Positions 54,714 through 63,163 of a stretch of 64,000 nucleotides of DNA are shown here, piece by piece. The stretch lies in assembly GCF_022662575.1 (NCBI RefSeq), contig NZ_JALBFU010000002.1, positions 372,001 to 436,000 on the forward strand, read 5' to 3'. Both the position numbers and the translations under genes were made by a program. The stretch comes from Luteimonas aquatica. Lineage in GTDB: Bacteria; Pseudomonadota; Gammaproteobacteria; Xanthomonadales; Xanthomonadaceae. Position 1 is the first letter of the stretch, and each line of letters opens with the position of its first letter. Under the pieces are notes generated by a model. That model was not told where the DNA came from. It did not search any database and worked only from the letters and a program-made list of their open reading frames with translations.

Positions 54714-54720
54714 GCTTGGG

Positions 54721-55749
54721 TCAGGCCGCCGCTTCCTCGGGCTGGGGCGATACCGGCGCGGGCGCCTTGGCGGCGGGCTTGGGCGCGTTGTCGAGCCACT
54801 TCATCGCGCCGCGCAGCTTCCTGCCGACGGCCTCGATCGGATGGTCGAGATCGGCCTGCTTGAGCGCCTTGTAGTGGGCGTTGCCGGCCGCGTACTCGGC
54901 GATCCATTGCCGGGCGAAGGTGCCGTCCTGGATCTCGGCCAGGATCTTCCTCATCTGCGCGCGCGCATGCTCGTCGATCACGTAGGGGCCGCGGGTGAGG
55001 TCGCCGTATTGCGCGGTCTCGCTGATGAACTCGTGCATGCGGGTGATGCCGCCCTCGTACAGCAGGTCGACGATCAGCTTCAGCTCGTGCAGGCACTCGT
55101 AGTAGGCGATCTCCGGCTGGTAGCCGGCCTCGACCAGGGTTTCCCAGCCGGCCTGCACCAGCTTGGTGGCGCCGCCGCACAGCACGGCCTGTTCGCCGAA
55201 CAGGTCGGTCTCGGTCTCTTCCTTGAACGTGGTCCTGATCGCGTTCTGGCGCGCGCCGCCGATGCCGCCGCAGTAGGCCAGCGCGAGCTGCTCGGCGCGG
55301 CCGCTGGAATCCTGGTGCACGGCGTAGACGGCGGGCACGCCGCGGCCGATCTCGTACTCGCGGCGCACCAGCGCGCCGGGACCCTTGGGCGCGACCAGCA
55401 CCACGTCGAGGTCGGCGCGCGGCGCGATCTGGCCGTAGTGCACGTTGAAGCCGTGCGCGAACAGCAGGCAGGCGCCGACGCGGATGTGCGGCTCGATCAC
55501 GGTGCGATAGAGCTGCGCCTGCACCATGTCCGGGGTGAGCACGGCGACGAGATCGGCATCGGCGACGGCGGCGTCGGGCGTCTTCACCTTGAAGCCGTCG
55601 GCCTTGGCCTTCTGCTCGGTGGGGCCGCCGGGACGCAGGCCGACGGTGACGTCGAAGCCGGAGTCGCGCAGGTTGAGGGCATGGGCGCGGCCCTGGCTGC
55701 CGTAGCCGATCACGGCGATCTTGGGTTGGAAGGCGGTCGTGGCGTTCAT
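54721..55749 (-). CDS. ilvC: Ketol-acid reductoisomerase, class I
   Basis: The product is 342 aa. The Rossmann motif [20 protein letters not shown] is followed by a cofactor loop [13 protein letters not shown]. The C-terminal knotted domain shows [17 protein letters not shown] and [18 protein letters not shown]. It performs the second step of Ile/Val synthesis with NADPH and magnesium. An alanine/proline-rich tail of about 20 residues ends the protein. It starts 57 bp after the ilvD stop. Confidence 0.97.
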   Translation of the reverse strand: MNATTAFQPKIAVIGYGSQGRAHALNLRDSGFDVTVGLRPGGPTEQKAKADGFKVKTPDAAVADADLVAVLTPDMVQAQLYRTVIEPHIRVGACLLFAHGFNVHYGQIAPRADLDVVLVAPKGPGALVRREYEIGRGVPAVYAVHQDSSGRAEQLALAYCGGIGGARQNAIRTTFKEETETDLFGEQAVLCGGATKLVQAGWETLVEAGYQPEIAYYECLHELKLIVDLLYEGGITRMHEFISETAQYGDLTRGPYVIDEHARAQMRKILAEIQDGTFARQWIAEYAAGNAHYKALKQADLDHPIEAVGRKLRGAMKWLDNAPKPAAKAPAPVSPQPEEAAA

Positions 55750-55806
55750 GGGGAGGGTTCCAGTGGATGTGTTGGGCGGAAGGGCGGTCGGGTCAGGCGA
55801 AGCGAA

Positions 55807-57552
55807 TCAAGCAAGAGCGATTTGCGTGCGTTCGTCGGGGGCCGAGGCCACCAGCGTCGCGGCGATGCGTTTGTTCTCGTCGAGCGGTCCGGGCGCGGTC
55901 ACCGCGCCCTTCGAGGCCGAGCCGACGTCGCGCGCGTACTTGGCCAGCACGCCGGTGGTCACGCGCGGGGCGATGCGCGCGGGCGCGCGCTGCGCCAGGT
56001 CGGCATCGGCGTCGAGTCGGCGCGTGGCGACGTCGATGGTCACGCGGTCGCCGTCGCGCAGCCGCGCGATCGGACCGCCGCGCGCGGCCTCCGGGCAGAC
56101 GTGGCCGACCATGAAGCCGTGCGTGGCGCCGCTGAAGCGGCCGTCGGTGAGCAGGGCGACGTCGTTGCCCAGCCCCTGGCCGACCAGGGCGGCGGTGACC
56201 GCCAGCATCTCGCGCATGCCGGGGCCGCCGGCCGGGCCCTCGAAGCGGATCACCACCACGTCGCCGGCGCGGATCTGCCGCGCCTGCACGGCGGCGAAGG
56301 CGGCTTCCTCGCTGTCGAACACGCGCGCCGGGCCGGTGTGGCGCTCGCGGCCGTGGCCGGCGAGCTTGACGATGCAGCCCTCGGGCGCGAGGTTGCCGTA
56401 GAGGATGGAATAGCCGCCGCGCGGCTTGATCGGGTCGCCGATCGGGCGCACCACGTCCTGCGCCGCCGACACGGCGGCGGCGTCGACCTCCGCGAAGAAG
56501 CTGCGGCCGGTGACCGTCGGAATGTCCTCGATCAGGCTGGCCGCCCGCAGCTCGCGCGCCACCAGCGCCGCGCCGCCGTACTCGAACATTTCCGCCGCGG
56601 TGTAGCGGCCGCCCGGCTTCAGGTCGGCGATCACCGGCGTGGCGGCGCTGGCCGCCTCGAATTCCTCCAGGTCGAAGGGCACGCCGGCCTCGTGCGCGAT
56701 CGCCAGCAGGTGCAGCGCCGCGTTGGTGGAACCGGCGGTGGCCGAGACCGCGCGCGCCGCGTTGCGCAGCGCGGCGAGAGAGAGAAGGTCGCGCGGTCTC
56801 GGTCCGCCATCGCGCATGCGCGCCATCACCAGCTCGCCGCATGCGCGGGCGGCGGCCGGTTTCTCGGCGTGGATCGCCGGAATGTCGTTCAGCCCCAGCG
56901 GCGACAGGCCGAGGAAGGTGAGCACCATCGCCATGGTGTTGGCGGTGAACTGGCCGCCGCAGGCGCCGGCGCCGGGGCAGGCGTGCGATTCGATGCGGTG
57001 CAGCTCGGCGTCGTCGATGCGCCCGGCCGAATGCGCGCCGACCGCTTCGAACACGTCCTGCACGGTCAGCGGCTTGTCGTCGCTGGCGCCCTGCTTGGAC
57101 GGGCAGCGGCCCGGCATGATGGTGCCGCCGTACAGGATCACCGTCGGGATATCCAATCGCGCGGCCGCCATCGCCGCGGCGGGGATGGTCTTGTCGCAGC
57201 CCACCAGCAGCACCATCGCGTCCAGGCAGTGGCCGCTGACCGCCAGCTCGATCGAATCGGCGATGGTCTCGCGCGAGGCCAGCGAGGCGCGCATGCCGTC
57301 CGAGCCCATGGCGATGCCGTCGGTGACGGCGATGGTGTTGAACTCGATCGGCGTGCCGCCCGCCTCCAGCACGCCGCGGCGCACGTCCTGGGCCAGGTCG
57401 CGCAGGGTGATGTTGCAGGGCGAGACGTCGGACCAGGTGTGGATCACGCCGACGAAGGGCTTGGCGATGGCCGCATCGTCCAGCCCGGTGGCGCGCAGCA
57501 TGGCGCGCGCGGGGGCGTGGGCGGGGCCTTGCTTGATGGAGTTGCTTCTCAC
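55807..57552 (-). CDS. ilvD: Dihydroxy-acid dehydratase
   Basis: The product is 581 aa from a GTG start. Fe-S ligands are visible in [12 protein letters not shown] and [34 protein letters not shown] and [16 protein letters not shown] match the IlvD/Edd family. It makes 2-ketoisovalerate and 2-keto-3-methylvalerate. The GTG at 57552 gives [10 protein letters not shown], colinear with the family. The longer frame to 57636 enters the attenuator region and is rejected. It is the first structural gene after the attenuator. Confidence 0.96.
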   Translation of the reverse strand: MRSNSIKQGPAHAPARAMLRATGLDDAAIAKPFVGVIHTWSDVSPCNITLRDLAQDVRRGVLEAGGTPIEFNTIAVTDGIAMGSDGMRASLASRETIADSIELAVSGHCLDAMVLLVGCDKTIPAAAMAAARLDIPTVILYGGTIMPGRCPSKQGASDDKPLTVQDVFEAVGAHSAGRIDDAELHRIESHACPGAGACGGQFTANTMAMVLTFLGLSPLGLNDIPAIHAEKPAAARACGELVMARMRDGGPRPRDLLSLAALRNAARAVSATAGSTNAALHLLAIAHEAGVPFDLEEFEAASAATPVIADLKPGGRYTAAEMFEYGGAALVARELRAASLIEDIPTVTGRSFFAEVDAAAVSAAQDVVRPIGDPIKPRGGYSILYGNLAPEGCIVKLAGHGRERHTGPARVFDSEEAAFAAVQARQIRAGDVVVIRFEGPAGGPGMREMLAVTAALVGQGLGNDVALLTDGRFSGATHGFMVGHVCPEAARGGPIARLRDGDRVTIDVATRRLDADADLAQRAPARIAPRVTTGVLAKYARDVGSASKGAVTAPGPLDENKRIAATLVASAPDERTQIALA

Positions 57553-57640
57553 GAACCAGTGTTCCGTTGCTGCGAATCCTTCGCAGGAACCCGCGCATCC
57601 GCGCGCGGGCGTTGATTTCGGAATCCAGGCCGTCAAAACG

Positions 57641-57669
57641 AAAAACCCCGCGCCTTTTGGGCGCGGGGT
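57641..57669 (-). terminator. ilv attenuator terminator
   Basis: On the minus strand the stem CCCCGCGCC/GGCGCGGGG (plus an outer A-T pair) with a 5-base loop is followed by TTTTTCGTTTT. It lies between the ilvL stop (57704) and the ilvD start (57552). Its 5' arm can pair instead with GGCGCGGG in the leader (57720-57727), forming an antiterminator. Confidence 0.88.
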
Positions 57670-57703
57670 CTTGGTTCTTTCGACCTGGGTTTTGCTTTTT
57701 TAC

Positions 57704-57856
57704 TTACGCAAACCCGACTCCCGCGCCTGTTTGGACGGTAATAAGGACGAGTACGAGAATAAGGCCGACGATCGGCAGCGACGGCAGCAGCCAGTCCTTC
57801 GCCACGTCGTTCGACGTGGTCTGCAGGACTCGCGGATGGTTGTTGCGCTGCGTCAT
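57704..57856 (-). CDS. ilvL: ilv operon leader peptide (attenuator)
   Basis: A 50-codon frame beginning MTQRNNHPRV and ending GAGVGFA. Codons 29-41 read IVGLILVLVLITV, and the first eleven of these include CTT twice, ATT twice and GTA, codons that are scarce in genes of this GC content. Directly downstream lies GGCGCGGG, complementary to the terminator's first arm. Ribosome stalling at the branched-chain codons would therefore favour the antiterminator. No Shine-Dalgarno sequence precedes the ATG. A short single-helix membrane protein is the alternative reading but is less likely. Confidence 0.85.
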   Translation of the reverse strand: MTQRNNHPRVLQTTSNDVAKDWLLPSLPIVGLILVLVLITVQTGAGVGFA

Positions 57857-57863
57857 GTGGGCG

Positions 57864-57893
57864 AGAAAACCATGCCCGAAGCGGGCTTGTCAA
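57864..57893 (-). promoter_or_regulatory. Candidate promoter of the ilv-leu operon
   Basis: A perfect -35 TTGACA on the minus strand (57888-57893) is followed 18 bp later by TTTTCT, a poor -10 (3 of 6). The implied start point is within a base or two of the ilvL ATG, consistent with a leaderless leader peptide. It lies in the 114 bp after thrC. Confidence 0.4.
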
Positions 57894-57970
57894 CAGTTTC
57901 AGTTAGAACTTTTCGCCATGAAGCGGTTTTCGTCGCACCGGGCGGGGAAGCCTGCCTGAAGGCGCCGCGC

Positions 57971-59314
57971 TTAATAGGAGCCGCGCTCAATGGGCGCGGC
58001 GGCGAGCAGCGCGCGCAGCGCGGCGTAGTCGGCCGGCAGCGCATCGGCCCGCGCCGGCTGCGCCAGCGAGGCGGCCAGGGCCGGCGGCGGTTCGACCGGA
58101 TGCCCCACCAGGGGCTCGACGATGCTCTCGAACTTGGCCGGATGCGCGGTGGCCGCCACCGCCCAGGGGCGCTCGTCCCCCTGTTCGCGCAATCGTTCCA
58201 GCAGAAACAATCCGGTCGCGGTATGCGGGCAGGGCACGACGCCGTGCCGGCGCGGCGCCGCGGCGATGGTGGCGCGAATGGTCGCATCGTCCACGCCCTG
58301 GACCTGGATCGCGCCGCGCAGCCGGGCGTCGTCGCCGTCATGCCAATGGCGCAGCCGCTCGAAGTTGCTGGGCGCGCCGACGTCCATGGCATTGGCCAGG
58401 GTGGCGCGGGTCGGCCGCGGCGCGTAGTCCTCGCCGGCGAAATAGCGCGGCAGGGTGTCGTTGGCATTGGTGGCCAGGCGGATCTCGCCGACCGGCGCGC
58501 CCATGCGCCGCGCCACCAGCGCGGCGCAGGCGTTGCCGAGGTTGCCGGTGGGCACGATGACATTGAGCGCATCGCCGTGTTCGGCCGCGAAGCGGGTCGC
58601 CGCGTGCGCGTAGTAGGCCGCCTGCGGCAGCAGCCGGCCGAGGCTGATGCTGTTGGCCGAGCTCAGCGGCACCAGGCGGCGCAGGTCGCCGTCGGCGAGC
58701 GCCTGCTTGGCCAGGCGCTGGCAGTCGTCGAAGCTGCCGTCGATGCGGAAGGCGCGCACGTTCTCGCCCCAGCAGCCCAGTCCATGCGCCTGGCGCGGCG
58801 AGACCTTGCCGTCGGGGTACAGGATCACGACCTGGAAGCCGGGACGGCGGTGGAAGGCGGCGGCCACCGCGGCGCCGGTGTCGCCGGAGGTGGCGACCAG
58901 GATCGTGTTGGTCGGAGCCGTGCCGGTCGCCGCGTCGGCGGCACGCAGGCCGGCAAGCGCGCCGGCCAGGAAGCGCGCCGCGTAATCCTTGAACGCCGCC
59001 GTGGGGCCGTGGAACAGCTCGAACAGGAAATCGCGATCTGGCCCGGCGCCATCGCCGCGCATCGGGCGCAGCGGCGCGTCGAAGGAATAGGCCTGGTCGC
59101 AGATCGCAGCCAGCCGGTCGCGCAGCGACGACTCGGCGAAGTAGGGCGCCAGCACCGCCTGCGCGGTGTCGGCGAGGCGGGCCGTCGGTTGCCAGGATGC
59201 GAGCATCGGAATGCGCTCGGGTACGTACAGGCCGCCATCGGGGGCGAGGCCGGCACTGAGGGCATCGTCGATGGCGGTGGGCGGGATCTGTCCGCGCGTG
59301 CTGACGAATTTCAT
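57971..59314 (-). CDS. thrC: Threonine synthase
   Basis: The product is 447 aa. KFVSTRG opens the protein, and the PLP lysine lies in FHGPTAAFKDYAARF. ILVATSGDTGAAVAAAF, NSISLGRLLPQAAYY and VPTGNLGNACAALVARRMG follow, the long (type I) threonine synthase pattern. It converts O-phosphohomoserine to threonine. The ATG at 59314 lies 10 bp after the thrB stop. It is the last thr gene, and the ilv promoter region follows its stop. Confidence 0.96.
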   Translation of the reverse strand: MKFVSTRGQIPPTAIDDALSAGLAPDGGLYVPERIPMLASWQPTARLADTAQAVLAPYFAESSLRDRLAAICDQAYSFDAPLRPMRGDGAGPDRDFLFELFHGPTAAFKDYAARFLAGALAGLRAADAATGTAPTNTILVATSGDTGAAVAAAFHRRPGFQVVILYPDGKVSPRQAHGLGCWGENVRAFRIDGSFDDCQRLAKQALADGDLRRLVPLSSANSISLGRLLPQAAYYAHAATRFAAEHGDALNVIVPTGNLGNACAALVARRMGAPVGEIRLATNANDTLPRYFAGEDYAPRPTRATLANAMDVGAPSNFERLRHWHDGDDARLRGAIQVQGVDDATIRATIAAAPRRHGVVPCPHTATGLFLLERLREQGDERPWAVAATAHPAKFESIVEPLVGHPVEPPPALAASLAQPARADALPADYAALRALLAAAPIERGSY

Positions 59315-59324
59315 GCGGACGGCT

Positions 59325-60266
59325 TCATGCGGGCATGACCTCCGCGCGCGGCGCGTTGACCGGCGAGACGTAGGCGCGCGCGTCGAACCCGGACTCGACG
59401 AAGCCGGCGCGCATCGCCGGCGCGGCCGCCTCGGCCTCGGCCTTGGAGGCGAACCAGGCGAACACGCTCGGCCCGCCGCCGGAAATGCTCGCGCCCAGCG
59501 CGCCATGCGCGAGCGCGGCGGCCTTGACCTGCGCGAAGCCCGGGATCAGCGGCGCGCGGCGCGGCTCCACCAGGCCGTCGCGCAGGCCTTCGCGGAGCAA
59601 TCCGGCGTCGCCGCGCTGCAGGCCGGTCAGGAACAGCGCGAGCGACGTGCTCTGCTCGACGAAGGCGTGCAGCGCATAGGGTTCGGACAGCACGGCGCGC
59701 GCGCGCCGCGTCTCCAGCACCTGGTCGGGATGCACCGCCACGCAGTGCAGCCAGTCGGGCGCGGCGAGCGCGATCATGCGCGTGGGCGTGGCCATCGCCA
59801 CGCCGCCGAGCAGCATCGGCGCGACGTTGTCGCCGTGGCGGCTGCCGCTGGACACCGATTCGCCGTCCAGCGCGAATCCGTACAGCGCCTCGCGTTCCAG
59901 CGGCGCGTCGAGCAGGGCGTTGGCCGCCACCACCGCGGCCACGCACGAGGCCGCCGAGCCGCCGAGTCCGGAGCCGAGCGCGATGCCCTTCTCCAGCGTG
60001 AGTTCGAAGCCGTGCGGCAGTTGCAGGCTTTCGCGCATCGAGAGCAGCGCGCGGCCGGCGGTGTTGCGCTCGGCCTCCAGCGGCAGCGCGTCGGCGCCGG
60101 GCACGTCGCCGCGGATCGCCGCGATGCGCACCGTGGGCGCGTCGATGCGCCGCACCAGCGCGACGTCGCGCGGCCCGACGATGGCATGGCCGAGCAGGTC
60201 GAAGCCGACGCCGATGTTGCCGACGCTGGCGGGCGCGAAGGCGCGGACTTGATGGGGAGGAGTCAT
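59325..60266 (-). CDS. thrB: Homoserine kinase
   Basis: The product is 313 aa, a GHMP kinase. The ATP loop [20 protein letters not shown] is intact. [20 protein letters not shown] is the ThrB N-terminus, and [16 protein letters not shown] the C-terminal GHMP motif. It phosphorylates homoserine. It begins 51 bp after thrA and is followed closely by thrC, the classic thrABC order. Confidence 0.96.
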   Translation of the reverse strand: MTPPHQVRAFAPASVGNIGVGFDLLGHAIVGPRDVALVRRIDAPTVRIAAIRGDVPGADALPLEAERNTAGRALLSMRESLQLPHGFELTLEKGIALGSGLGGSAASCVAAVVAANALLDAPLEREALYGFALDGESVSSGSRHGDNVAPMLLGGVAMATPTRMIALAAPDWLHCVAVHPDQVLETRRARAVLSEPYALHAFVEQSTSLALFLTGLQRGDAGLLREGLRDGLVEPRRAPLIPGFAQVKAAALAHGALGASISGGGPSVFAWFASKAEAEAAAPAMRAGFVESGFDARAYVSPVNAPRAEVMPA

Positions 60267-60317
60267 GGGAATGAATCTATATCAGGTCGATGGAGTGGTG
60301 CGCGCCGAAGGCGTCGG

Positions 60318-62873
60318 CTAGACGCGCGCGCCCAACCCGTGCGCGATCATCAGCACGTCGCCGAACACGCCGGCCGCGGTCACCTGCGGGCCTGCGCCCG
60401 GTCCCTGCACCACCAGCGTGTTCTCCGAATAGCGTTCGCTGCGGAACTGCACCAGGTTGTCGGTGAGCCGGGTCTTGCAGCAGGCGTGTCCGGGCGGCAG
60501 CGCGACCACGCCGACGCTGGCGCGGCCGTCGCGGTCGAGCTTGGCGATGTGGCGCAGCGCCAGCCCTTGCGCGCGCGCGGCCTCCAGGCGCTGCCGCATG
60601 GGCTCGTCGAGTTCCTCCAGGCGCGCCAGGAACTCCTCGCGGCCGACGCCTTGCAGCTGCGGCGGGACCAGGCTTTCCACCGCCACGTCCTCGACCGACA
60701 GCTCGCGCCCGGCCTCGCGCGCCAGGATCACCAGCTTGCGCGCCACGTCGAGCCCGGACAGGTCGTCGCGCGGATCGGGTTCGGTGTAGCCCATCTCGCG
60801 GGCCTGCCGCACCAGGGCCGAGAACGGCTGGCTACCGTCGTAGCTGTTGAACAGCCAGGCCAGGGTGCCGGAGAACATGCCGTCCACCTCGTGCAGCACG
60901 TCGCCGGTGTCGAGCAGGTTGCGCAGGGTAAGGATGACCGGCAGGCCGGCGCCGACGGTGGCCTCATAGAGGAAGCTGCCGCCGCCGCGCTGCGCCTCGC
61001 GGATCGCCGCGTAGCGCGACCAGTCGCCGCTGCCGGCGTGCTTGTTGGGGGTGACCACGTGGATGCCGGCCGCCAGCCATTGCGGATACCGGGCCGCGAC
61101 CGCATCGCTGGCGCTGCAATCGACGATCAGCGCGTGCGGCAGATGCTCGGCGCGCACGTGCGCGGCGAAGGCGTCCAGGTCGACCGCGGCCGTGCCATCG
61201 CCGTCGCCGCCTTCCTGCTTGAGCGCCTCGTGCGCGGCGGACGGGTCGAGAGCGCCCGGGGAGAGCAGCATCCGCCGGCTGTCGGCCACCGCGCGCAGGC
61301 GCAGGTCGACGTTCGACTGCGCGCGCAGGCGCGGCAGCGTCGCCGCCAGTTGCGAGAGCAGGGCGCGGCCGACCTGCCCGGGGCCGATCACGCCGACCGA
61401 GATGGTCTGCGGCGACAGCCAGAACGCCGCGTGCGCGGCGCGCAGCGCGCGCGTGGCATCGGACTTGGCCACCGCCACCGAGATGTTGCGCTCGCTGGCG
61501 CCCTGCGCGATCGCGCGCACGTTCACGCGCGCCTGGGAGAGGCCGCCGAGCAGCCGCGCCGCCACGCCGGGGGTGCCGACCATGCCGTCGCCGACCGCCG
61601 CCAGCACGCAGATCTCGTAGGTGATGTTCACGCCCTGGGTCTGCGCGTCGGCCATCTCGCCGGCGAAGGCGGCCAGGATCGCCTTGCGGCCGCGCTCGGC
61701 CTGCTCGGCGCGCACCAGGCAGCAGATCGAATGCTCGGAGGAGCCCTGCGAGATCATCGTCACCGATACGCCGGCCTCGTGCAGCGCGGCGAACAGGCGC
61801 TGCGCCGAGCCGGGCACGCCGATCATGCCGTTGCCGACCAGCTCCAGCACCGCCAGCCCGTCGATCAGGCTCAGGCCCTTGACCGGTCCGCCGTTGCCGC
61901 CGTGCGCCTGCGCGCCCGACTGCGCCAGGATCCAGGTGCCGGGCGCGCCGGGGCGCAGCGTGTTGCGGATGTGCAGCGGGATGCCGCGCCATTGCACCGG
62001 CGCCAGCGTCTGCGGATGCAGCACCTTGGCGCCGAAGTAGGCCAGTTCGCAGGCCTCGGCGTAGGAGAGCACCGGCAGGCAGACCGCGTCCGGCACCAGG
62101 CGCGGATCGGCGGAGAGCACGCCGTCGACATCGGTCCAGATGGTCAGCGTGTCGGCGTCGGCGAGGTTGGCGAAGATCGCCGCCGAGTAGTCGCTGCCGT
62201 TGCGGCCGAGCGTGGTGTCGCGCCCGCGCGCGTCGCGCGCGACGAAGCCGGTGACGATGGTGTCGCGGCCGGGATTGCGCGCGCGCCACTGCGCGAAATT
62301 GCGGCGGCTGGCGTCCCAGTCCACGCCCGCGCCCATCTCGCCCGGATGCACCACCAGCACCTCGCGCGCGTCCAGGCGCTGCCAGTCGCCGGCGCCGAGC
62401 GCGGCCTGCACCAGGCGCGAGGAGCAGATCTCGCCGAGCCCATGCACGCGCGCCAGCACGTTCTCCAGTTCCATGGTGCCGGCGGCCAGCGTGGCGAGGT
62501 CCTCGCGCAGCGCGGCGAAGTCGGCGGCCAGGGCTTCGCCCAGCGCGGCGTCCTGCGGCGCGAGCGCCCGCGCCGCGTCGAGATGGCGTTGCAGCAGCGC
62601 CTGCCAGGCGGCGTTCCAGTCCTGGCGTTCGCCGGCGGCGGTGCCCAGCGCGACCAGGGCGTTGGTGGTGCCCTGCATCGCCGAGACCACCACCAGGCGC
62701 GTGGCCGCGCCGTCGTCGATCAGCGCCGGCAGCACGCGCATGTGCGCGGCGTCGGCGAGGCTGCTGCCGCCGAACTTGTGGACGTGACAGCGCACGGGTT
62801 GCGGCGCCGGGCCCGGCGAGGCGATGCCGGGGGCAGCGGGGACAGGATCTTTCGAGGGCGGCGCGGACGACAT
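60318..62873 (-). CDS. thrA: Bifunctional aspartate kinase/homoserine dehydrogenase I
   Basis: The product is 851 aa. The kinase domain starts KFGGSSLADAAHMR at about residue 32, with GRNGSDYSAAIFAN for the active site. ACT regulatory modules follow (VTMISQGSSEHSICC; VRAIAQGASERNISVAV). The C-terminal dehydrogenase begins VGVIGPGQVGRALLSQL and includes VVTPNKHA and GLDVARKLVILARE. It commits aspartate to threonine. The ATG at 62873 has GGAG 8 bp upstream. A longer frame to 62930 runs into the attenuator and is rejected. Confidence 0.97.
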   Translation of the reverse strand: MSSAPPSKDPVPAAPGIASPGPAPQPVRCHVHKFGGSSLADAAHMRVLPALIDDGAATRLVVVSAMQGTTNALVALGTAAGERQDWNAAWQALLQRHLDAARALAPQDAALGEALAADFAALREDLATLAAGTMELENVLARVHGLGEICSSRLVQAALGAGDWQRLDAREVLVVHPGEMGAGVDWDASRRNFAQWRARNPGRDTIVTGFVARDARGRDTTLGRNGSDYSAAIFANLADADTLTIWTDVDGVLSADPRLVPDAVCLPVLSYAEACELAYFGAKVLHPQTLAPVQWRGIPLHIRNTLRPGAPGTWILAQSGAQAHGGNGGPVKGLSLIDGLAVLELVGNGMIGVPGSAQRLFAALHEAGVSVTMISQGSSEHSICCLVRAEQAERGRKAILAAFAGEMADAQTQGVNITYEICVLAAVGDGMVGTPGVAARLLGGLSQARVNVRAIAQGASERNISVAVAKSDATRALRAAHAAFWLSPQTISVGVIGPGQVGRALLSQLAATLPRLRAQSNVDLRLRAVADSRRMLLSPGALDPSAAHEALKQEGGDGDGTAAVDLDAFAAHVRAEHLPHALIVDCSASDAVAARYPQWLAAGIHVVTPNKHAGSGDWSRYAAIREAQRGGGSFLYEATVGAGLPVILTLRNLLDTGDVLHEVDGMFSGTLAWLFNSYDGSQPFSALVRQAREMGYTEPDPRDDLSGLDVARKLVILAREAGRELSVEDVAVESLVPPQLQGVGREEFLARLEELDEPMRQRLEAARAQGLALRHIAKLDRDGRASVGVVALPPGHACCKTRLTDNLVQFRSERYSENTLVVQGPGAGPQVTAAGVFGDVLMIAHGLGARV

Positions 62874-62924
62874 GGGAGGAGCTCCGGTTGGGCTCCGCGC
62901 CGCGATTCGGGGGAGGCTGCCGCC

Positions 62925-62945
62925 CCGCACCCGGTTCGGGTGCGG
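62925..62945 (-). promoter_or_regulatory. thr attenuator hairpin without a U tract
   Basis: Perfect 9-bp stem CCGCACCCG/CGGGTGCGG with a 3-base loop between thrL and thrA. The 5' arm can pair instead with GGTGCGG in the leader (62977-62983). On the minus strand GGCGGCAGCC follows rather than a T run, so intrinsic termination here would be atypical. Confidence 0.6.
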
Positions 62946-62958
62946 AGGGCGTGATCGA

Positions 62959-63081
62959 TTAGGTGGACACGCCCGTCCGCACCTCGGTCGAGGTGGTGGT
63001 CGTGGTGGTAATCGTCATCGCGGCCGCGACCGGGCCGATGGCCGGGCGGACGGGGCGGGCGAGGGCGGGGACGGCGTGCAT
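62959..63081 (-). CDS. thrL: thr operon leader peptide
   Basis: A 40-codon frame from the ATG at 63081 ends MTITTTTTTSTEVRTGVST. Seven of the eight codons after Met22 specify Thr, and one Ile, as expected for control by threonine and isoleucine charging. A shorter start at 63018 would give 19 residues. Neither has a Shine-Dalgarno sequence. The 63081 start is favoured because a promoter (-35 TTGACG at 63114-63119, weak -10 near 63091) would begin the mRNA almost at that ATG. Confidence 0.8.
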   Translation of the reverse strand: MHAVPALARPVRPAIGPVAAAMTITTTTTTSTEVRTGVST

Positions 63082-63090
63082 GGCGCCTAG

Positions 63091-63119
63091 GATTACCGGA
63101 TCGTGGTGCGGTGCGTCAA
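63091..63119 (-). promoter_or_regulatory. Candidate promoter of the thr operon
   Basis: TTGACG (5 of 6) on the minus strand at 63114-63119 with a poor -10 GTAATC 17 bp downstream. The implied start point near 63084 is about 3 bases before the thrL ATG. Confidence 0.35.
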
Positions 63120-63163
63120 GCGCCGGTCGCCGGTCGCGGAACACAAGCGTGGGCGAGGCAGCC

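Noticed and set aside
57633-57893. 86-codon minus-strand frame over the ilv leader
   Set aside because: It reads through the terminator hairpin in a frame rich in R, P and S. The neighbouring frame gives the branched-chain leader peptide ending before the hairpin.
59166-62954. Plus-strand open frame of 1262 codons opposite thrC-thrB-thrA
   Set aside because: It is a mirror frame of three certain genes. The product is rich in H, R, G and A with no domain pattern, as expected from high-GC antisense frames.
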